A stretch of 39,509 bases of DNA from Elusimicrobiales bacterium (GTDB taxonomy: Bacteria; Elusimicrobiota; Elusimicrobia; Elusimicrobiales; UBA9959): contig JAILAB010000033.1 in the NCBI GenBank assembly GCA_024681855.1, positions 1 through 39,509 on the forward strand. The letters are read 5' to 3'. Shown in pieces: positions 8,431 to 14,837 of this stretch. The notes beneath the pieces are model-generated. The model did not search any database and had not been told where the DNA came from. It was given only the letters and a program-made list of their open reading frames with translations. Made by a program: the position numbers and the translations under genes. Position 1 is the stretch's first letter, and each line of letters begins with the position of its first letter.

Positions 8431-8459
8431 TTGTATATAACAGATAATATATTATACAA
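8431..8459 (-). promoter_or_regulatory. hipBA promoter/operator dyad
   Basis: TTGTATA (8431-8437) and TATACAA (8453-8459) form a 7-bp dyad with a 15-nt spacer. On the minus strand the distal arm overlaps a TATAAT -10 candidate (8451-8456), 42 nt upstream of hipB. Binding of HipB here would block the promoter. Confidence 0.5.
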
Positions 8460-8567
8460 TAAATTGAAGCAGGCCCCAGAAGAGAATAGACCTCAACTTC
8501 TTACGGACAACTGCTTTCTGCTAACTTGAAAGCCATGCCGTAAAGCGGGGCTTTTTGGTTTTCCTAA

Positions 8568-8699
8568 GGAAAAGTGTATAAATCATTGCAATATTCGTAT
8601 GGAAAAGTGTGCCTTGCGGATTACAAGAAAACAGGAAAACTGATTGATCTCCCCATGTTCATGGCCGGGGAAACGGATTCAATTAGCAGTGAGAAATGA
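8568..8699 (+). pseudogene. Possible decayed coding remnant
   Basis: An open frame of 43 codons follows a stop at 8565. It has no plausible start near its beginning but protein-like composition (YGKVCLADYKKTGKLIDLPM, then FMAGETDSI). It ends inside the TTAGCA-type repeat at 8680. Just upstream, 8532-8555 holds an imperfect GC-rich hairpin followed by TTTTT. I cannot name a parent family. The stretch 8410-8714 holds nothing else I can support. Confidence 0.2.
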
Positions 8700-8708
8700 G
8701 CAATTATG
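8680..8708. repeat. TTAGCA-type short repeat flanking the PIN/Phd module (distal side)
   Basis: CAATTAGCAGTGAGAAATGA continuing into GCAATTATG. It shares the AATTAGCA and GCAATT words with 9478-9498 on the other side of the toxin-antitoxin pair. Confidence 0.4.
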
Positions 8709-8714
8709 GTTTGA

Positions 8715-9137
8715 TTATAATCCTTCTGCAAATTCCTTCGGCGACATTATCCGGATATTCGCGGCTCTGAAATGCTCCGCGTTCCTTGTTATTATGCAGT
8801 CAATGCCTGACCGTTTTGCGGAGGCTATCATTAAGGCATCCACGTAGTCGCTGTTGTTTATTGCAATAGCATCCTGACAGTCTTTTCCCAAAGTGTCTAT
8901 TGCCTCAAAAAGGGAAAGCAGTTTTGCTATTATTGCCCTTGCCTTGCTGTCGGCGTTTTCCTGTCCTTTCATCTGTTTTTTTGCGAAATAGTAAATATCC
9001 GCCACCTCTTTTGCTGTTATACAGGCATCAATCTGACGGCAGGCCGCAGCAAGGAATATCTTGTTTCCATAAATGTTCCAGGGCTTCCTTTGCTGCAATA
9101 CATCTACGATTATATTTGTATCAAGGAGAACTTTCAT
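8715..9137 (-). CDS. PIN-domain ribonuclease toxin
   Basis: 140 aa. PIN fold acidic residues are visible: LLDTNIIVDVL at the N-terminus, the Glu in TAKEVADIYYF, and DYVDALMIASA followed by CIITRNAEHF near the C-terminus. PIN toxins of this group are Mg-dependent endoribonucleases. The start ATG overlaps the end of the upstream Phd-type antitoxin by 4 nt, the standard translationally coupled arrangement. It is complete, with no missing acidic residue. Confidence 0.88.
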   Translation of the reverse strand: MKVLLDTNIIVDVLQQRKPWNIYGNKIFLAAACRQIDACITAKEVADIYYFAKKQMKGQENADSKARAIIAKLLSLFEAIDTLGKDCQDAIAINNSDYVDALMIASAKRSGIDCIITRNAEHFRAANIRIMSPKEFAEGL

Positions 9138-9349
9138 AATTCGGATGTTTTTTCTTCCCTGGACTGTTCAAAAGTGCCTGTCTGCGGAAGAACTCCGAAT
9201 AGTGATTGTGCTATTTCCGTCCTTTCCTGAAAGGGATTTGTAAGTTTTGCCACTATTTTGCCGTATTGGGTAATGAAAACATCTTCTGTCGCTGCCAGAA
9301 GAAGGTATTTGCTTAAATTTGCCTTAAGTTCCGTAGCTGTTATTGACAT
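9134..9349 (-). CDS. Phd/YefM-type antitoxin
   Basis: 71 aa. The N-terminus SITATELKANLSKYLLLA and the following VFITQYGKIVAKL match the Phd/YefM DNA-binding fold. The polar C-terminal tail (TFEQSREEKTSEL) should neutralise the PIN toxin encoded next. AAGGAG lies 6 nt before the ATG. The promoter with a dyad operator at 9370-9412 fits autoregulation. Confidence 0.85.
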   Translation of the reverse strand: MSITATELKANLSKYLLLAATEDVFITQYGKIVAKLTNPFQERTEIAQSLFGVLPQTGTFEQSREEKTSEL

Positions 9350-9369
9350 TTTTTTCTCCTTGTGCTAAA

Positions 9370-9412
9370 AGTATAACAGAATAGTACGAAATTATCAAGT
9401 AAATCGTGCTAT
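9370..9412 (-). promoter_or_regulatory. phd promoter with dyad operator
   Basis: Minus strand: TTGATA (9398-9393), 17 bp, extended -10 TGTTATACT with TATACT at 9375-9370. Arms ATAGTACGA (9381-9389) and TCGTGCTAT (9404-9412) pair at 8 of 9 positions across the promoter, a natural site for the antitoxin. Confidence 0.7.
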
Positions 9413-9435
9413 CATTGTTTTCCATACATCATAAT

Positions 9436-9468
9436 AAAAGTATAGCAGTCCAATGCGACAATGTATTG
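9436..9468 (-). promoter_or_regulatory. Orphan copy of a 33-bp promoter/operator block
   Basis: The block reads AAAAGTATAGCAG, 3 nt, AATGCGACAA, 1 nt, GTATTG. It matches 16116-16148 at 29 of 33 positions with identical spacing. On the minus strand it contains an extended -10 (TGCTATACT). Here it sits upstream of, and separate from, the phd promoter, with no gene of its own. Confidence 0.45.
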
Positions 9469-9477
9469 ACCCTTTCA

Positions 9478-9498
9478 AATTAGCAATTAGCAATTGTG
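9478..9498. repeat. TTAGCAAT tandem short repeat flanking the PIN/Phd module (proximal side)
   Basis: AATTAGCAATTAGCAATTG consists of 8-nt units TTAGCAAT in tandem. Together with 8680-8708 it brackets the PIN/Phd pair. Confidence 0.4.
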
Positions 9499-9569
9499 GA
9501 AATTTTTATACATAACCCCGAAAAACTTGCTTGTTTTGCAAAGTTTTTCCAGTCAAGGCTGAAAAACTA

Positions 9570-9599
9570 TTGATTTTAGGCAGGTTTTTCTATTATAGT
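9570..9599 (+). promoter_or_regulatory. Promoter of the second DUF4143 ATPase
   Basis: TTGATT (9570-9575), 18-bp spacer, TATAGT (9594-9599), then 6 nt to ATG 9606. This is the same leaderless layout as the first ATPase gene. Confidence 0.55.
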
Positions 9600-9605
9600 G
9601 TATAT

Positions 9606-10814
9606 ATGGAGCAGAAAATGATAAACAGGCCGGATTATGTCAGCAGGGCATTGAAATTCAAGGACCTTCCTATTATCAAGATTATGTCCGGAATACGCCG
9701 TTGCGGAAAGTCAACCATATTTGAGATGATAAAAAAAGAGCTTGAAGCAATGGGCATTGGCAGGGAGCAGATAATCAGCCGCAATTATACGGACGTGGAG
9801 CTTGATGGCATGACTGCCAGGGAAATGCTTGCCGACCTGAAAAAATCCATGCGTGGCGGGCAGAAACATTATCTTTTTCTTGACGAGCTTCAGGAAATTG
9901 ACAATTGGGAAAAGGTCGTCAATCAGCTTATGTCCGGAGGGAATGCGGATATTTATGTGACTGGTTCAAATTCAAAACTGATGTCCGGCGAAATTTCCAC
10001 CTATCTTTCCGGCAGATATGTTTCCATACCGGTTTATACCCTGTCATTCAGGGAATATTCGGAGTTCTTCCGGGGGGAGGGGCTGTCATCGCAGGAAATG
10101 CTTGAAAAATACATAAAGACAGGCGGTTTTCCTCTTATTGCCGCCAGCCGCATTGACGAGCGTTCCGCATATCAGGTTGTGCATGACATTTATGGGGCGA
10201 TAGTTTCCAGGGACATAGTTCGCCGCCACCGTATGAACAGGCAGGACCTGTTTGACAGGACTGTAAGGTTCATACTTGATAATGTCGGCAAGACTTTTTC
10301 CGCAAATTCCATAGCCAAATTTCTTCGCAGCGAAAACCGCCGTCTTTCCGTGGAGACCATATACAATTACCTGAAATGGCTTGAACAGGCATTCATAATA
10401 CACAAATGCCAGAGATACGACATAATAGGCAAATCCATATTGAAGACACAGGAGAAATATTATCTTGGGGATATTTCGCTGAAATACGGACTTATGGGGT
10501 ATAATGCGTCAATGCTTCCGGCTGCCATTGAGAACATTGTCTATCTGGAGCTATGCCGTCGTGGCTATGACGTGTATATAGGCAAGTTGCAGGAACAGGA
10601 AATAGATTTTATAGCGCAGAAGCCCGGAGAAAAAATATATGTGCAGGTATGTGTAATGCTGCCGGAAAATTCCTCACGGGAAACGGACAATCTTCTTGCC
10701 ATCAAGGACAATTTTCCAAAATACCTTATCACGCTTGACAAACTGTCCGAAGGCAACATAAACGGCATACAGGTAATGTGCCTGCAAAATTTCCTGCTTA
10801 AGGAAAAATTGTAA
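9606..10814 (+). CDS. AAA-family ATPase with C-terminal DUF4143 (nuclease-like) domain, second copy
   Basis: About 402 aa from ATG 9606. The alternative start ATG 9618 has GGAG 6 nt upstream and aligns with the first residue of the paralogue at 2754, so either is possible. Walker A GIRRCGKSTIFE, Walker B YLFLDELQ, sensor-like YVTGSNSKLMSGE and the C-terminal EIDFIAQKPGEKIYVQV are all intact. The last motif is the PD-(D/E)XK-like DUF4143 signature. The downstream HrgA-like gene begins 32 nt after the stop in the same direction, so the two may form an operon. Substrate and role unknown. Confidence 0.9.
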   Translation: MEQKMINRPDYVSRALKFKDLPIIKIMSGIRRCGKSTIFEMIKKELEAMGIGREQIISRNYTDVELDGMTAREMLADLKKSMRGGQKHYLFLDELQEIDNWEKVVNQLMSGGNADIYVTGSNSKLMSGEISTYLSGRYVSIPVYTLSFREYSEFFRGEGLSSQEMLEKYIKTGGFPLIAASRIDERSAYQVVHDIYGAIVSRDIVRRHRMNRQDLFDRTVRFILDNVGKTFSANSIAKFLRSENRRLSVETIYNYLKWLEQAFIIHKCQRYDIIGKSILKTQEKYYLGDISLKYGLMGYNASMLPAAIENIVYLELCRRGYDVYIGKLQEQEIDFIAQKPGEKIYVQVCVMLPENSSRETDNLLAIKDNFPKYLITLDKLSEGNINGIQVMCLQNFLLKEKL

Positions 10815-10846
10815 TATGTTTGGGTATATATAAAAAGGGGGTTATC

Positions 10847-11785
10847 ATGTCAGAAAAATTTATTTTTAGTCAAGAAGTTTTAAGGTTGTTAAAAGAGGAA
10901 AAAGAACAAAAATATACTGCAATAGAAATAGCAGAGAAAATCGCTGATAAGTTTCCTGATGAATGTAAGAAAAAATTGGAAAATTCTAATAATAAAAGAA
11001 TAAAAAATCTTGAAGATGTAAAAGTACAATGGGCCGCTGAAGTTGGGGCAAGAATTAATTTTTATAAAGACAACGGAATTTTAGTGACAGTTGATAGCCC
11101 ACGAAAATTGTTTTATAGCGAAAATGATGAAAATTCAGAAGCAGATTTGGAATATCAGCAGGAAGCTTCAACAAAAAGAAAAAATAATCAACCTGAAAAA
11201 GCTCTTTATCCGGTTTTAGTTGATTACTGTGCTACTTTGAAAATAAAAACATTACGTATTGATGAAAAAAAATCACATAAAAAAGGAAAAAATTATAATG
11301 TATGGCTTCATCCAGATCTTGTAGGTTTTAAATATATAGGAGCAGATTTTTGCAAAGCTGCTGCAGATTGTTTAAGCGCTTTTCCAGAAAAAAGTTATTT
11401 GTACTCTTTTGAGGTTAAGGATGGGGTTATAAAATTAGAAAATTTAAGAGAGGCTTTCTTTCAGACTGTATCAAATTCTTCCTGGGCAAATTATTCGTAT
11501 TTAGTTGCAGAGGGAATTTATGATGATGAGGCAAAAGAAGAATTAAAACTGTTATGCGAAAGTTTTAAAATTGGTTTTATAAAACTCAATAAGAATCAGC
11601 CTTATGAGAGCGAAATTGTTATTCCAGTTCCTAAAAAAACTATTGATTGGAACATGATAAACAGAATTGCCGCTACTAAGAATGAGGACTTTATTAAATT
11701 TTTAGAAAATATAAAAATAGAACATGTGTCTCCAACAGATACTGATTGGGCGGTAGCAACAAAATATGAAACAGAAGATGATTAA
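10847..11785 (+). CDS. HrgA-like protein (COG2958), restriction-associated family
   Basis: 312 aa from ATG 10847, chosen because AAGGGGG lies 5 nt upstream. The N-terminus is a HARE-HTH-like winged helix (VLRLLKEEKEQKYTAIEIAE, then IADKFPDECKKKL). The C-terminal domain has the family pattern YPVLVDYC, NVWLHPDLVGFK, LYSFEVKDG and AFFQTVSNSSWANYSYLVAE, then IGFIKL. Relatives (HrgA of Helicobacter) sit near restriction-modification genes, but their function is not established. The gene is strikingly AT-rich with A-ending codons compared with the ATPase before it, which suggests separate acquisition. A strong palindrome follows at 11847-11907. Confidence 0.8.
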   Translation: MSEKFIFSQEVLRLLKEEKEQKYTAIEIAEKIADKFPDECKKKLENSNNKRIKNLEDVKVQWAAEVGARINFYKDNGILVTVDSPRKLFYSENDENSEADLEYQQEASTKRKNNQPEKALYPVLVDYCATLKIKTLRIDEKKSHKKGKNYNVWLHPDLVGFKYIGADFCKAAADCLSAFPEKSYLYSFEVKDGVIKLENLREAFFQTVSNSSWANYSYLVAEGIYDDEAKEELKLLCESFKIGFIKLNKNQPYESEIVIPVPKKTIDWNMINRIAATKNEDFIKFLENIKIEHVSPTDTDWAVATKYETEDD

Positions 11786-11846
11786 ATTTTATTGTATGCT
11801 TTATTGTTTTGTATTGTTTTAAAATAAAAATCTTTATTGAATCTTA

Positions 11847-11907
11847 TTTGCCAGTTAAGGGGGTATTACTTGCGAAAATTGCGAAAAACACCCCCTTAAT
11901 TGGCAAA
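11847..11907. repeat. Long palindrome downstream of the HrgA-like gene
   Basis: TTTGCCAGTTAAGGGGGT (11847-11864) pairs with ACCCCCTTAATTGGCAAA (11890-11907) over 18 bp with one G-T wobble. The 25-nt loop contains a TTGCGAAAA-like doublet. The stem is too long and the loop too large for an ordinary intrinsic terminator; a MITE-like or cassette-end element is possible. Confidence 0.6.
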
Positions 11908-11954
11908 TTTCTTCCTAAAATCTCTGTAATGCCGGGTAAAATATTCTCCCTGCG

Positions 11955-11995
11955 TTGACATTTTATGGGTTTTGGTATATACTGTATGTATATAC
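11955..11995 (+). promoter_or_regulatory. vapBC promoter and operator
   Basis: TTGACA (11955-11960), 17 bp, TATACT (11978-11983). Perfect arms GTATATAC (11975-11982) and GTATATAC (11988-11995) overlap the -10, a typical autorepression site for a VapBC complex. Confidence 0.8.
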
Positions 11996-12012
11996 ATAGT
12001 AAGGAGGGAATT

Positions 12013-12249
12013 ATGCTTATTGCAAAAGTGTTCAAAAGCGGCAACAGCCAGGCCTTGCGTATACCAAAGGAAGTAAGCACGGACAAAAAGGAATTTTACA
12101 TAAGACGCATAGGCGAAGGGTACATAATTTATCCTACGGACGACCCTTGGCTGCCTTTGCGGGAAACAATGGGAACCTTTCCGGAAAATTTTATGTCAGA
12201 CAGGGAACAGCCATCCAGTGATGCATTGCCGGAACGTGAGGAAATCTGA
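12013..12249 (+). CDS. vapB: VapB-type antitoxin (AbrB/SpoVT-like)
   Basis: 78 aa from ATG 12013, set by AAGGAGGG 4 nt upstream; an earlier in-frame ATG lies inside the operator. The swapped-hairpin DNA-binding domain is plain: AKVFKSGNSQALRIPKEV, then EFYIRRIGEGYIIYP. The C-terminal tail (TFPENFMSDREQP) is the toxin-binding part. The stop TGA overlaps the vapC start (TGATG), so translation is coupled. Confidence 0.88.
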   Translation: MLIAKVFKSGNSQALRIPKEVSTDKKEFYIRRIGEGYIIYPTDDPWLPLRETMGTFPENFMSDREQPSSDALPEREEI

Positions 12250-12647
12250 TGTACCTGCTTGATACGAATATCTGCATTTATCTGATGAAAGGCAAATATC
12301 CGGCATTGCAGGAAAAAATTCTCTCATTGCGGCCTGATGACATTTGTATTTCTGCCATTACCGTTTATGAATTGGAATATGGGGCGGAAAAAAGCAGATG
12401 GAGCAGCAGCACAAGGCAGAAAATGCGCATATTCCTTGCCCCATTCAATATTATTCCTTTTGAGGACAAGGATTCCGAAGCGGCAGGTACAATAAGGGCT
12501 TATCTTGAAAGGCATGGCAGACCGATAGGAGCTTATGACATTCTTATTGCCGCACAGGGGCTTTCACGAGATTTGACCGTTATAACGCACAATACGCAGG
12601 AATTTGAAAGAATACCCGGCCTGAAAATACAGGACTGGACGTGTTAG
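12249..12647 (+). CDS. vapC: VapC-type PIN ribonuclease toxin
   Basis: 132 aa. Acidic PIN residues: LLDTNICIYLMKG, the Glu in ITVYELEYGAEKS, and GAYDILIAAQGLSRDLTVIT followed by HNTQEFERIPGL. Members cleave specific RNAs, commonly initiator tRNA in enteric examples; the target here is not known. It is complete and directly coupled to vapB. Confidence 0.9.
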   Translation: MYLLDTNICIYLMKGKYPALQEKILSLRPDDICISAITVYELEYGAEKSRWSSSTRQKMRIFLAPFNIIPFEDKDSEAAGTIRAYLERHGRPIGAYDILIAAQGLSRDLTVITHNTQEFERIPGLKIQDWTC

Positions 12648-12729
12648 GGAAATGCTAAAAGCGATAGCAAAAGGAAAGAATCAGATTTTGTCTTTTTGAA
12701 AAACAGCATAATGTATGCCTCCTGTTTTT

Positions 12730-13305
12730 CTAACTTAAAAGATAGCGGTCTATTAGTGCCATAAATTGATTTTTGTCTAATTTGTTTGTAGTGTATGCAC
12801 CATAGCCTGTTTTGTCTGGCCTGTTCTTTGCCTTTGCTCTTTCGCTGATAATAAGTTTCGCTGTCTCGTTGCAGAATGCCCGGTAATCTTCAAACTTTTT
12901 GTCAATGTCTATATCTATAGGGCTTTCTATCATTCTTTCTATGATTTTGCCTGCAGTATTCTCAAAATCATAAAGATTTCCGCAATTTTTAAATAATGTG
13001 TTCATAAGCATATCCATAGACATCTTCTGATTGCCGTTTAGCCTGATTTCATATAGTTTTTCTGCCAAACTGAGCAGCTCTTCTTTCCAATGGTTTTGTT
13101 CCTGCACATCAGGATAAAGCATGATCTTTATGCTGTGCAAGGTAAATTGACGGCTAAGGTCTCCTGCTAATAAATCTCTTACACTTTTCAATTGTAGAGC
13201 AATTAGTTTTCTTTTTTTTGATTTCATATCTGACAAAAGTTCTGCCAGAATCTCAGCTTTTCTGCTTTCATAGTATTCCATTGCGTTTATTTTGTGAAAT
13301 TTCAT
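12730..13305 (-). CDS. Hypothetical protein, member of a local two-gene paralogous family
   Basis: 191 aa, soluble, helical. The C-terminus KFEDYRAFCNETAKLII followed by QFMALIDRYLLS matches KFRDYRLFCKELAEIL and VFISLVDKYL of the gene at 13390-13914. The middle segments IKIMLYPDVQEQNHWKEEL and MHIIVYPGNENFAKWRYKA also align. AGAGGCAGAATT precedes the ATG. I do not recognise the family. It lies 84 nt downstream of its paralogue, separated by two AT-rich dyads. Confidence 0.7.
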   Translation of the reverse strand: MKFHKINAMEYYESRKAEILAELLSDMKSKKRKLIALQLKSVRDLLAGDLSRQFTLHSIKIMLYPDVQEQNHWKEELLSLAEKLYEIRLNGNQKMSMDMLMNTLFKNCGNLYDFENTAGKIIERMIESPIDIDIDKKFEDYRAFCNETAKLIISERAKAKNRPDKTGYGAYTTNKLDKNQFMALIDRYLLS

Positions 13306-13331
13306 AATTCTGCCTCTTTTTATAAAGATTC

Positions 13332-13377
13332 AGAGGTTTAAAACCTCTTATAATATAAAATGATTTGAAAATCATTT
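13332..13377. promoter_or_regulatory. Two consecutive dyads between the paralogous genes
   Basis: AGAGGTTT/AAACCTCT (13332-13348, 1-nt centre) and AAATGATTT/AAATCATTT (13358-13377, 2-nt centre). They lie just upstream of the 13305 start and could be operators or a weak intergenic terminator. Confidence 0.45.
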
Positions 13378-13389
13378 GTTCTGGCAGGT

Positions 13390-13914
13390 TTATGGATTAA
13401 CAAGATATTTATCCACAAGAGAAATAAAAACGCTGTATTCCACAGGTTTTTTTGACAGTATTTCTGCTAATTCCTTGCAAAAAAGGCGGTAATCCCTGAA
13501 TTTTCGTTCAGTATTTATGATTTTGGGATTTCCGCATTTCATAATTGATATTTCACTGTCTATTTGCCATTCAAAATCATCTAATGTATTACATTCCCCA
13601 AAGAATGATTTTAAAATTTCACGCACGGTAAGTTTTTGGTCCGGTTCCAGAAAACGCCTGTTTTCCCATTCCGTAAGGCTGTAGGCTTTATATCTCCATT
13701 TTGCAAAGTTTTCATTGCCGGGATAGACAATTATATGCATGCAGTATAGCATGAAACTTATATTGTTAGTGCCATAAAGCTCAAGAAGAAGCCTGTCTTT
13801 GTTAAATTTGCGTATGGCTCTTTTTATTTTCTTATCTAATTCTTTGGTTAACTCTTTTTTGAGTTCCGCCTTGATTTTTTCAAGTTCTTCCTTGAATATG
13901 CTTTCATTGTCCAT
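13390..13914 (-). CDS. Hypothetical protein, paralogue of 12730-13305
   Basis: 174 aa. The N-terminus is a charged coiled-coil-like helix (FKEELEKIKAELKKELTKEL). The rest aligns with the downstream paralogue (see 12730-13305). AAGGAG lies 6 nt before the ATG at 13914. A variant of the dyad TGACAGCATnnTGTCA is 60 nt upstream and overlaps the stop codon of the SAM-riboswitch gene. No known function. Confidence 0.7.
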   Translation of the reverse strand: MDNESIFKEELEKIKAELKKELTKELDKKIKRAIRKFNKDRLLLELYGTNNISFMLYCMHIIVYPGNENFAKWRYKAYSLTEWENRRFLEPDQKLTVREILKSFFGECNTLDDFEWQIDSEISIMKCGNPKIINTERKFRDYRLFCKELAEILSKKPVEYSVFISLVDKYLVNP

Positions 13915-13973
13915 AACTGCTCCTTTATCTGGCTTCCTTATTGTGTTTTTGGGATAAGTATATAAACAAGTTG

Positions 13974-13989
13974 TGCCAGCATGGTGTCA
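13974..13989. promoter_or_regulatory. Dyad operator candidate, copy 4 (one change)
   Basis: TGCCA, GCATGG, TGTCA differs from the other copies only by C for A in the left arm. It sits 60 nt upstream of the 13914 start and covers the stop codon (13987-13989) of the preceding minus-strand gene. Confidence 0.45.
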
Positions 13990-14613
13990 GGCAATCTGCG
14001 AATCCGGCGGATATAAAAATCGGACTGTATTCTTTTCCGGGTAAAGAATACTATTTGTCCCATATTTTCTGGCGGCATTTACAGCTTCGCTTTCACTGAT
14101 GTAAATTTCCGCCGCTGAAATATTCCATTTTGCGGAATAAAAATCCTGCCATACCGCTATGAAATAGCCCAGTGCGGCAAAATCACCGCTGCATTTTCTG
14201 TGTTTTCTGTCTGCCTCTGCTAAGGACGGCTCAAACAGCTCAAAATTATTGCTCAGGAATATATCCGCCGCCTCAATTACCATGTTTTTTACGGTAAAAA
14301 TATTGCAGGGAACGCATACGGCTATGCCGGCAGCCTGCTCAATGCCGCTGCCGGGGTGAATAAGGAATGTGGCTTTTTTCTGCTGTGTGAACTCACATAT
14401 TTTCTGCGAGATTATTGAAACAGTAGCATATATGCCTGGCGTATAATCCTGTTCAAGGCATTGCCTTTTTGCCATGCGCACATTGTGGCAGAATTCAAGT
14501 GGAAATTTCGCTTTCCGTTTCAGGTATTTTCCATAATCTCCGTTTAACGCGCCTGATTCTGCCAGTGCGTTATAGTGCTTTTCCAGTTCGTGATTTATAT
14601 CTGTGTATTCCAT
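13987..14613 (-). CDS. Unknown protein under SAM-I riboswitch control
   Basis: 208 aa from ATG 14613, with AAGGAG 7 nt upstream. A longer in-frame reading to 14739 would run back through the terminator and aptamer and is rejected. The protein is soluble with an alpha/beta look: YATVSIISQKICEFTQQKKA, TFLIHPGSGIEQAAGIAVCV, and a Trp/Tyr-rich region near FIAVWQDFYSAKWN. I do not recognise the family and see none of the methionine-cycle enzymes or transporters normally found behind S-box RNAs. By position it should be switched off when S-adenosylmethionine is plentiful, which suggests a role in methionine, cysteine or SAM-linked metabolism; that is inference only. Confidence 0.75.
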   Translation of the reverse strand: MEYTDINHELEKHYNALAESGALNGDYGKYLKRKAKFPLEFCHNVRMAKRQCLEQDYTPGIYATVSIISQKICEFTQQKKATFLIHPGSGIEQAAGIAVCVPCNIFTVKNMVIEAADIFLSNNFELFEPSLAEADRKHRKCSGDFAALGYFIAVWQDFYSAKWNISAAEIYISESEAVNAARKYGTNSILYPEKNTVRFLYPPDSQIA

Positions 14614-14657
14614 AATTACGCTCCTTGTTTTGAACCATAAAGAGCGTGGAGGGAAAT

Positions 14658-14683
14658 AAAAAAGCCCCATCGTAAGACGGGGC
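14658..14683 (-). terminator. Intrinsic terminator of the SAM-I leader
   Basis: On the minus strand, GCCCCGT and ATGGGGC form a 7-bp stem (one G-U) with loop CTTACG (14676-14671), followed by TTTTTT (14663-14658). GGCAGGC at 14688-14682 abuts and overlaps its 5' arm by 2 nt. It is complementary to GCCTGCC of aptamer stem P3 (14775-14769), giving a simple antiterminator. Confidence 0.8.
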
Positions 14684-14719
14684 CTGCCTGCATATTGTTT
14701 TACTGGCACGGATTGATTT

Positions 14720-14820
14720 GAACGCCGGCACAGTCCCATCGTTCAGGCTTTAGCACCTTGCCATATCTGGCAGGCTGCTGCGCGGTCATCGGGCCTGTCC
14801 CTCACGCGCTCTTTATGGTT
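14720..14820 (-). promoter_or_regulatory. SAM-I (S-box) riboswitch aptamer
   Basis: Read on the minus strand, the conserved core appears in order. The kink-turn side is GTGAGGGACAGGCCCGATGA (14804-14785). GCGCG/CGCGC closes P2. P3 contains CCTGCC...GGCAAGGTGCTAA. J3/4 is AAAGCCTG. P4 is GAACG/CGTTC (14744-14720). The P2 loop CAGGC (14797-14793) pairs with GCCTG (14748-14744), the expected pseudoknot. The usual GGCAACC is GCAGC here, a variant. The P1 5' strand AACCATAAAGAGCG has its partner far downstream at 14633-14646, beyond the terminator. Known S-box RNAs bind S-adenosylmethionine and turn genes off. It belongs to the gene at 13987-14613. Confidence 0.85.
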
Positions 14821-14837
14821 AAATTTACAACAAGTAT

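Noticed and set aside
14614-14739. N-terminal extension of the SAM-regulated gene up to 14739
   Set aside because: It would translate through the intrinsic terminator and into the aptamer; ATG 14613 has AAGGAG at the right distance.
14700-14830. tRNA- or tmRNA-like look of the stretch with TGGCACGG...TTTGAACGCC on the plus strand
   Set aside because: The would-be T-arm does not pair and there is no anticodon arm; the conserved core fits an S-box aptamer on the minus strand much better.
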